Source: a virus. From it: 42,228 bases of DNA. A model generated the notes under the pieces. It worked only from the letters and a program-made list of their open reading frames with translations. It did no database searches and was not told where the DNA came from. The position numbers and the translations under genes were made by a program. The stretch's first letter is position 1; each line of letters opens with the position of its first letter. The DNA is taken from the IMG/VR virus record IMGVR_UViG_3300009094_000185, positions 1-42,228 of that record. One strand, 5' to 3'. Shown here piece after piece: positions 34,249 to 38,831 of the stretch.

Positions 34249-34769
34249 TTTTGCTGTCCTGTCTGTAGAACTTTCTGATTTGGATCTGGTTCTGCAACAC
34301 GAACTGCTACAACAGGTCTGAACTCGAAGTTCATTGCATTTGATAACACGCCGTCACTACTCTGCACCTGAACTGGCACAATGACTGGTGCTTCCCACAA
34401 CGGCATGTTTATGCCGGTGGTTAGTTCTGTCGCGCTAATGAATGTAGTCGGTTCCTCAAATCCATTGAATATGATCTTACTCAGTGGAGTGAATCCCGTC
34501 CCGCGCACATGCAAATCAAATGACGGAGATCCAATGATTGCAGAGTTTGGAGTGAGTGAAGTGACTGCTGGTACTACAGCAGATCCGCCTACTAGGATTC
34601 GCTCTATTGCAACGTATGCCTTCTGAGCGAATCTACTATCTGAACACGCAGTCTCCAATACTTCACGGATATACATCTTCTGTTCATCCGTCACAACTAA
34701 TCCCGGCGAATTGAGCAGAACAGGCGCGAATGGATCTTGATACAACACTTTGATTGGTTGTCTTAACAT
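34245..34769 (-). CDS. IPT/TIG Ig-like domain protein
   Basis: 174 aa from ATG 34769, which has AAAGGA at 7 nt spacing; an ATG at 34775 directly abuts the SD. N-terminal ~55 residues are helical; residues ~70-155 fit a TIG/IPT Ig-like domain (PAVTSLTPNSAIIGS, VRGTGFTPLSKIIFNG, VPVQVQSSDGVLSNAMNFEF). Such domains decorate capsids or bind surface glycans. Coupled to TerS. Confidence 0.6.
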   Translation of the reverse strand: MLRQPIKVLYQDPFAPVLLNSPGLVVTDEQKMYIREVLETACSDSRFAQKAYVAIERILVGGSAVVPAVTSLTPNSAIIGSPSFDLHVRGTGFTPLSKIIFNGFEEPTTFISATELTTGINMPLWEAPVIVPVQVQSSDGVLSNAMNFEFRPVVAVRVAEPDPNQKVLQTGQQK

Positions 34770-34771
34770 GA

Positions 34772-35338
34772 TCATTCCTTTACTTCGATTGTTTCAAAGC
34801 TGCGCTCGTCACGGAATGTAGGCGCAAAGATCACGAATTGAGGCGCCTTCTGCGACGCATCATCTGCCGCCTGCGGAGCAGGCTCCATGTTCTTGATGAT
34901 GACTGACATATCTTTCGCTATGCCACTTAAGTCCTTCGCGTCGGCATAGTCCAGCTTCTCTTGCGTGAGTGCTTCTAATGCAGCGTTGAGTTTCTTCCCA
35001 GCGCGCTTCACTACACGCATTCTGGATTTGTTTATATGCTGGATTATGGATGGTTTCGGTGTGTCGTATGTCGTGGTGGATGTTGCACCATTCGCATACG
35101 CGCTTACTGAGGAAGGGCTGATTCCAAAGTCTTTGGCTAATTGCAACGCGCTCTGACGCCCGTTGATTACTGCTTCTTCGCCAATAATCTGACGCAGAGA
35201 ATCAGGCACATTTATGTCGCCCTCATTTCTACCTCTAGTTGGTTTATCTACAATCTGAGCGCGTGTCTGTGGTTTAGATGGAACCAGATTAGCTAGTTCC
35301 TTCTCCATCTCAGAATCAGTTACCAAGCCAATAGGCAT
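34772..35338 (-). CDS. probable terminase small subunit
   Basis: 188 aa, first gene of the late operon. An HTH-like segment (GRQSALQLAKDFGISPSSVS) at ~60-80, then a Lys-rich helix (RMRVVKRAGKKLNAALEALT) and an acidic tail. Podoviral small terminases bind DNA with such a domain. The ATG has GAGG 7 nt upstream. Assignment is by HTH, size and being in the terminase block. Confidence 0.6.
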   Translation of the reverse strand: MPIGLVTDSEMEKELANLVPSKPQTRAQIVDKPTRGRNEGDINVPDSLRQIIGEEAVINGRQSALQLAKDFGISPSSVSAYANGATSTTTYDTPKPSIIQHINKSRMRVVKRAGKKLNAALEALTQEKLDYADAKDLSGIAKDMSVIIKNMEPAPQAADDASQKAPQFVIFAPTFRDERSFETIEVKE

Positions 35339-35413
35339 GACTCATCCTCATATCATACGATTATATGTAATGACATGATGTAGAAGATGGACAGATGTCG
35401 GCTGTCGGGTCCG

Positions 35414-35443
35414 ACTATAGCACGAATCGCGCCCGTCTGTCAA
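35414..35443 (-). promoter_or_regulatory. late leftward sigma70 promoter
   Basis: On the minus strand: TTGACA (35438-35443), 18-bp spacer, extended TGC and TATAGT (35414-35419). Five of six -10 positions match consensus. A 9-bp gap precedes the dyad at 35453-35475. The leader begins around 35407, with about 70 nt before the TerS ATG. This promoter is nearly identical in the -10 upstream segment to the rightward one at 37724. Confidence 0.75.
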
Positions 35444-35452
35444 GTCCACTCT

Positions 35453-35475
35453 AACTCGTTTGAAATCAACGAGTT
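35453..35475. promoter_or_regulatory. 8-bp inverted repeat upstream of the late promoter
   Basis: AACTCGTT-N7-AACGAGTT, perfect. It lies 9 bp upstream of the -35 of the late promoter. A related but degraded version (AACTCTTT ... TCAACGACTT) sits 9 bp upstream of the -35 at 37724. Likely an operator or activator site. Confidence 0.55.
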
Positions 35476-35603
35476 GCAGTGACCGAACCGAATCGGGTAT
35501 CTACCCTACCTGATTATATGTATGAGACTCTTTATATGGAACCAACTTGACAGTTCGGACATGACTCATGCGATTTCTACCAAGCCCACCCGACTACTTG
35601 TGG

Positions 35604-35650
35604 GTGTAATTTTTACACAGGGGTATACTCCCCCCGTGTATATCTTACAC
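35604..35650. promoter_or_regulatory. paired GTGTA-N5-TACAC dyads
   Basis: Two perfect dyads, at 35604-35618 and 35636-35650, with centres 32 bp apart (about three helical turns). They flank GGGGTATACTCCCCCC. The identical half-sites and spacing make a repressor or activator operator pair likely. No phage repressor gene is evident. Confidence 0.6.
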
Positions 35651-35660
35651 GCCCGCGAGC

Positions 35661-35709
35661 CCATAAGAAAAATTTATGGCCGGTCGAAGTTCATAAGCCC
35701 GGCTTATGA
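35661..35709. promoter_or_regulatory. paired CATAAG-type dyads
   Basis: CCATAA-N7-TTATGG (35661-35679) and TCATAAGCC-C-GGCTTATGA (35691-35709), both 19 bp, centres 30 bp apart. They share the CATAA half. Together with the GTGTA pair they make four dyads with roughly 30-bp phasing. Confidence 0.55.
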
Positions 35710-35739
35710 GCTTTGCAACGCAGAGTACTTGGACCCGCT

Positions 35740-35759
35740 TAATGAGACTGGTCTCATTA
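35740..35759. promoter_or_regulatory. 20-bp palindrome TAATGAGAC-TG-GTCTCATTA
   Basis: Nine-bp perfect arms with a 2-bp centre; the short centre points to a DNA operator rather than an RNA hairpin. It lies just upstream of the rightward promoter at 35782. Confidence 0.5.
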
Positions 35760-35781
35760 GCATAATCCTTACACATTGATG

Positions 35782-35809
35782 TTGCAAGCAGGGCGGACTG
35801 TGGTATTCT
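35782..35809 (+). promoter_or_regulatory. possible rightward promoter (extended -10)
   Basis: TTGCAA (35782-35787), 16-bp spacer, TGG-TATTCT (-10 35804-35809). Moderate match; downstream lies a repeated CGCAACGG. Confidence 0.4.
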
Positions 35810-35893
35810 TACCTCGTCGCAACGGAGCGCAACGGCAAGCCGCAAGGCGAACCCGATAAGACGCAGACCTAGCGACCAAGTTTAGAAGGCGCC

Positions 35894-35923
35894 TTGACAG
35901 ATGATGGCGACTTCAAGTAAGAT
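35894..35923 (+). promoter_or_regulatory. rightward sigma70-like promoter for the first early gene
   Basis: TTGACA at 35894-35899, 18-bp spacer, TAAGAT at 35918-35923. The expected start near 35930 is about 35 nt before the ATG at 35965. Confidence 0.6.
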
Positions 35924-35964
35924 GGACTGGTAAGGCAAATTCGATTCGGAAAGGGGGTGACAGT

Positions 35965-36327
35965 ATGAAAAACGAAAAAGACACAGCGGTAGCAAAGACC
36001 GCGTGGACTCAGCCGATTGACCCTCCGATTACATACCCGTATTCGTGGACGGAGTATGAATCCTTCGAGGAGCTGCAAGCCGCGAAGGACGAGTTGACGA
36101 ACGACGAGCAAGTAAAGGTTCGCAACACGGAGCGTAAAAACAACGCGCGTCAGAAGGCGTATGCTGTGGCAATGAAGGAAGCAGGATACGAAAAGCAGAC
36201 GGCGGAGAACAATGAGCAGGTTCGTCTCAAGGACATGTTCAAGGTTCTCATGACGAGCAAGAAATACACGGAGCAGCAGGCCCGTGAGCTTGCTTCCAAC
36301 ACCCTCGGCATTGATTGGGCTGAGTAG
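35965..36327 (+). CDS. first early-arm protein, unknown
   Basis: 120 aa with SD GGAAAGGGGGTG before the ATG. Charged, helical; Lys/Glu/Gln-rich with a conserved-looking C terminus (KYTEQQARELASNTLGIDWAE). It is the first gene behind the 35894 promoter, typical of host-takeover genes, but no motif was seen. A 12-bp hairpin follows. Confidence 0.6.
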   Translation: MKNEKDTAVAKTAWTQPIDPPITYPYSWTEYESFEELQAAKDELTNDEQVKVRNTERKNNARQKAYAVAMKEAGYEKQTAENNEQVRLKDMFKVLMTSKKYTEQQARELASNTLGIDWAE

Positions 36328-36339
36328 GTAACACCGACA

Positions 36340-36371
36340 ACCGGATGCAGGTAATAACGCCTGCATCCGGT
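36340..36371 (+). terminator. 12-bp perfect hairpin between early genes
   Basis: ACCGGATGCAGG and CCTGCATCCGGT, loop of 8 nt. Very stable but lacking a U-tract, so either an attenuator, a processing/stability element or a weak terminator between the first two early genes. Confidence 0.55.
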
Positions 36372-36401
36372 CGCAACCTGAAACTCCGAAAGGACAGGAA
36401 C

Positions 36402-36581
36402 ATGACACCGGAATGCATTACCAGCTTGAACGTGACAGAGTTCAAGCGTCTCCGCAAGGGCCTCGTCACTCTCATGTCGTATGGTGTTCCATACGAGATG
36501 GCGCTGAAGCTGGTCTTTGGACGTATCGTCAGCGCGCGTCAGCATCGCGACCGGCTGAAGTTCGAACGTCGCACGGCGTAA
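36402..36581 (+). CDS. small early protein
   Basis: 59 aa from ATG 36402; the leader carries ACTCCGAAAGGAC, a 13-mer identical to that before 38673. An upstream in-frame ATG overlaps the hairpin and is disfavoured. Basic, helical (NVTEFKRLRKGLVTLMSYGV), possibly HTH-like. Function unknown. Confidence 0.55.
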   Translation: MTPECITSLNVTEFKRLRKGLVTLMSYGVPYEMALKLVFGRIVSARQHRDRLKFERRTA

Positions 36582-36725
36582 GCGCCAGCACATGCGGGGG
36601 TGGTCACCACGACACCCCTGCACTCTCCTGCTCCAGCTCCGCCCCCCACTCCCCAGGCACCCGCCGGCGGACCCTCGGCCGCATCCTGCCCCACCTGTTT
36701 TTGTGCGCGTTTTTGTGCGCCATAA

Positions 36726-36846
36726 TGTAATCGATTACAAGTAGTTTAAACCACATATAATTTATGTGCGCGATTCCTGTATGCAGCTGAATCGCGATGT
36801 AATCGATTACATACAATTCCAGGAATTACATATAATTTATGTGCGC
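36726..36846. repeat. two-copy ~73-bp repeat with palindromes
   Basis: TGTAATCGATTACA at 36726-36739 and 36798-36811 is identical; ACATATAATTTATGTGCGC at 36754-36772 and 36828-36846 is identical. Offsets are 72 and 74 bp, so a ~73-bp unit is present twice. TGTGCGC also occurs at 36702 and 36714. Could be iterons/origin or protein sites. Confidence 0.7.
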
Positions 36847-36878
36847 ATTTTCTATGTGATGAGATTATATATAGTCAG

Positions 36879-37144
36879 TAGGGGGAGAGGGGGAGACACA
36901 CATACGGACGGACGGATATAGAGTCTACTCCCCACAACCTTGCGTCCCCGCCGCTCAACCCAAATCCAATTATCCGTATTTTCATCTTCTTTTTTCATAT
37001 TCTTTTTTTTATATTTTTTTTTATTAATTAAGGAAAAGTTGGGAAAATTGGATGAAGTTGGCAGGGGACTTGCATTGGGGCGCGACATAGGGTAGACTAC
37101 CCTCTGTCCGTCCGTCCGGGTGACTATGTGACCCTCTCCCCCTA
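36879..37144. repeat. 266-bp long inverted repeat (MITE-like or folded element)
   Basis: TAGGGGGAGAGGG at 36879-36891 faces its complement at 37132-37144, and CGGACGGACGGA (36905-36916) faces its complement (37107-37118), on one centre (37011.5). Further blocks such as ATCCAATT match with small gaps. The centre is AT/T-rich (36990-37035). TA flanks both ends, compatible with a TA target-site duplication. No coding sequence inside. Confidence 0.65.
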
Positions 37145-37151
37145 GGATGGC

Positions 37152-37165
37152 AATTACATGTAATT
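37152..37165. promoter_or_regulatory. 14-bp palindrome AATTACATGTAATT
   Basis: Perfect palindrome directly before the zinc-finger gene's SD. Related ATTACAT/TGTAAT motifs recur at 36726, 36798, 36825, 37777 and, on the opposite strand, near 35360. Confidence 0.5.
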
Positions 37166-37179
37166 TCAGGAGGCGCAAA

Positions 37180-37629
37180 ATGGCGAGAACAGGTAGAGTG
37201 AATCACACGCACCAATACTATCGTCACGTCAATGGATTGTGGCATTGCTCAGGTATAGACGGATGCTCGCACTACGTGCCTAAGAACTTGCCAGAACCCG
37301 TAGGACGTAAATCATTGTGTTGGACTTGCATGAAAGAATTTCAGCTGCTGCCCTATCACATGAAAGAGGATAAGCCGAACTGCGATGCGTGCACTGAGGA
37401 ATTAGAGAATATCGGAAAATTCCTGGAGATGAAAGGAGTTAAGGAAGTAGAAGATCCATTTCAGAGAATGTCACGTATCGCGCGTGAGAACTCTGCAAAG
37501 AAGATGAAAAAAGATGAAATGAGACAGAAGCAGGAGAAGGATGAAATTGAAGTAATTGAACCTAATGAAGAACACGCGCTTGACTGCGAGATTCATGTAG
37601 GTGGGGATTGTAGTTGTGGTCGGATGTAG
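37180..37629 (+). CDS. Cys/His-rich putative zinc-finger protein
   Basis: 149 aa from ATG 37180 with SD CAGGAGG. Cys and His occur in pairs (HTH, CSGIDGCSH, CWTC, CDAC), suggesting one or two zinc sites. The middle is charged and helical (ENSAKKMKKDEMRQKQEKDE), and the end has DCEIHVGGDCSCG. Likely early DNA- or protein-binding regulator. Confidence 0.6.
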   Translation: MARTGRVNHTHQYYRHVNGLWHCSGIDGCSHYVPKNLPEPVGRKSLCWTCMKEFQLLPYHMKEDKPNCDACTEELENIGKFLEMKGVKEVEDPFQRMSRIARENSAKKMKKDEMRQKQEKDEIEVIEPNEEHALDCEIHVGGDCSCGRM

Positions 37630-37723
37630 GATTACAGATAATAGTGGGGCGAACGACCAAAGAGGCCCGAACCGGGGGGAGTATGGCCGCTAAACTCTTT
37701 CAAGTCAACGACTTACGGCCGCC

Positions 37724-37753
37724 TTGACCCTCGGGAGCGATTCGTGCTACAAT
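37724..37753 (+). promoter_or_regulatory. early rightward sigma70 promoter
   Basis: TTGACC at 37724-37729, 18-bp spacer, TGC-TACAAT (-10 37748-37753). The segment GCGATTCGTGCTA is shared with the minus-strand late promoter. Predicted start near 37760. Confidence 0.7.
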
Positions 37754-37763
37754 GGGCCTGTCG

Positions 37764-37798
37764 GTCGGACTCCGACTACATGTAATCACTACATGTAA
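37764..37798. promoter_or_regulatory. leader dyad and twin TACATGTAA sites
   Basis: GTCGGA-C-TCCGAC at 37764-37776 resembles GTCGGGTCCGAC at the late promoter (35404-35415). TACATGTAA at 37777-37785 and 37790-37798 is a 13-bp-spaced direct repeat with palindromic cores. Likely an operator set in the early leader. Confidence 0.5.
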
Positions 37799-37829
37799 GC
37801 ATTACCCGATACCGAAAGGACGGTCCACA

Positions 37830-38003
37830 GTGAAGCGTTTCTTCTGCACAGTATGTAAGCGAGTTAAGCGGGTTCGCAAGTATCCGCTTGACATTCAGCA
37901 TGTAAGCGATTCTGTTCCTTTGAACAGAATCGGAACATGCAATCATCACACGCACTCACTCTCGTCGAATTACAAGCCACGCGCACGAAAGGTTGGCGCG
38001 TAA
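37830..38003 (+). CDS. small zinc-ribbon-like early protein
   Basis: 57 aa from GTG 37830, which has CCGAAAGGAC 9 nt upstream. The frame's ATG at 37752 precedes the transcription start and is disfavoured. CTVC and CNHHTH give a Cys2/His2-like arrangement; Arg/Lys-rich. Function unknown. Confidence 0.55.
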   Translation: MKRFFCTVCKRVKRVRKYPLDIQHVSDSVPLNRIGTCNHHTHSLSSNYKPRARKVGA

Positions 38004-38641
38004 TGTTGCACCATACTCCAAAACAGACTACTGGCGACTGCGAATTCTGCGAGCGGACGGGTGTAGCGCTCACGCTACAGCATGGTGACATGATGTGTGA
38101 GAGCTGCATTGCGGACGAAGCAAAAGCAGTTAAGACTGTAGAAGAATCGCGTGTAATTGACTCAGCGATTCAGGTCAAGTCTGACGTGTTCGTGGCGGAG
38201 ACTGTAGCATTCGTGGAATTGGATAAGGCAATTCAGTCCAATCCTGCTATCCCCACTGACATAAAGGGCTACACTCTGGCGAAGCTCGCGGCAGAGCGTA
38301 TCGACCAGATAGGTAATGCCATCTTCGTGAAAAAGGCGGAGTTGGCACATCTGGAGGACGAGCATAGGAAGTGGCTGGTAGATACGCACATCGCAGTATC
38401 TAAGCTGCGTCCTGAACTGCGTGCTCAATTCGCGCAATACAATATCGACTACAAGCCCGCATCTGCTACCAAAGTCAAGAAAGTACAGCCTGCTAAGAAG
38501 GGTAAGGCATTCGATAAGAAGGCTGTATACGACGCGGCGAAGAAATACAACGTGCCAGCGGCTCAGGTGCAGTCGATGGTCATTACGCGGAATCTATCTC
38601 CTGATGCTGCTGCAAAGCAGTTGTCAGACCTACTCAACTAA
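38003..38641 (+). CDS. early protein with zinc-ribbon N terminus
   Basis: 212 aa starting on TAATG. CEFCERTG ... CESC at ~15-37 is a Cys4 ribbon. A long helical middle (HLEDEHRKWLVDTHIAVSKL) and a basic C terminus with KKVQPAKKGKAFDKK, then an SAP-like or HTH-like end. Possibly DNA-binding; no family recognised. Confidence 0.55.
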   Translation: MLHHTPKQTTGDCEFCERTGVALTLQHGDMMCESCIADEAKAVKTVEESRVIDSAIQVKSDVFVAETVAFVELDKAIQSNPAIPTDIKGYTLAKLAAERIDQIGNAIFVKKAELAHLEDEHRKWLVDTHIAVSKLRPELRAQFAQYNIDYKPASATKVKKVQPAKKGKAFDKKAVYDAAKKYNVPAAQVQSMVITRNLSPDAAAKQLSDLLN

Positions 38642-38645
38642 TTAC

Positions 38646-38667
38646 ACTCGACTCCGAAAGGACGAGT
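38646..38667 (+). promoter_or_regulatory. hairpin-presented ribosome binding site
   Basis: ACTCG pairs with CGAGT, placing ACTCCGAAAGGA in the loop just before the ATG at 38673. This could help or tune initiation. Confidence 0.4.
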
Positions 38668-38672
38668 CAACT

Positions 38673-38831
38673 ATGACTGTCAAGGAATTGAAGGAAATGA
38701 TTGCAGAGCTTCCAGATAATTTGGAAGTCTGCTACGAATATGATGGGCCGGATGCGCACACAGAAGTTGAAGCGCATACCATCATCATCTACTCAGACCG
38801 TATTCTCATCGTAGAGAAGGCGGTGAACTAA
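38673..38831 (+). CDS. small early protein
   Basis: 52 aa, MTVKELKEMIAELPDNLEVC, an alpha/beta fold typical of short phage proteins. TAATG overlap with the SprT-SNF2 gene. Unknown function. Confidence 0.6.
   Translation: MTVKELKEMIAELPDNLEVCYEYDGPDAHTEVEAHTIIIYSDRILIVEKAVN

Larger units (their letters stand above)
35339..35964. promoter_or_regulatory. divergent control region (late leftward, early rightward)
   Basis: 626 bp without a credible gene. It contains a leftward sigma70 promoter, two rightward promoters and a series of dyad symmetries described separately. Dyad centres lie near 35464, 35500, 35565, 35611, 35643, 35670, 35700 and 35750. An ORF called here on the minus strand is rejected. 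Confidence 0.75.
36582..37179. promoter_or_regulatory. repeat-rich, non-coding region
   Basis: About 600 bp with no convincing gene; ORFs called here are low complexity and lack ribosome sites. It contains a C-rich stretch (~36600-36680), a 14-bp-palindrome tandem repeat, a long inverted repeat and an AT-rich centre. Candidate origin or regulatory region. Confidence 0.6.
37630..37829. promoter_or_regulatory. early promoter leader, no gene seen
   Basis: 200 bp with the 37724 promoter, an upstream AACTCTTT/TCAACGACTT element, the GTCGGACTCCGAC dyad and two TACATGTAA copies; a small ORF from ATG 37752 is disfavoured because it starts within the promoter. Confidence 0.6.

Noticed and set aside
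35581-35615. Rho-independent terminator (CACCC/GGGTG plus T-run)
   Set aside because: Five-bp stem with a 10-nt loop and an interrupted T-run; overlaps the GTGTA dyad better explained as an operator.
35645-35845. Minus-strand ORF in the control region
   Set aside because: Overlaps the dyad array and promoters; no SD and no protein-like composition.
36852-37178. Minus-strand ORFs across the long inverted repeat
   Set aside because: Low complexity, no ribosome binding site, inside repeats; reading frame appears incidental.
37752-37829. ATG start of the small zinc-ribbon gene at 37752
   Set aside because: The predicted transcription start is about 37760; GTG at 37830 has a proper SD.
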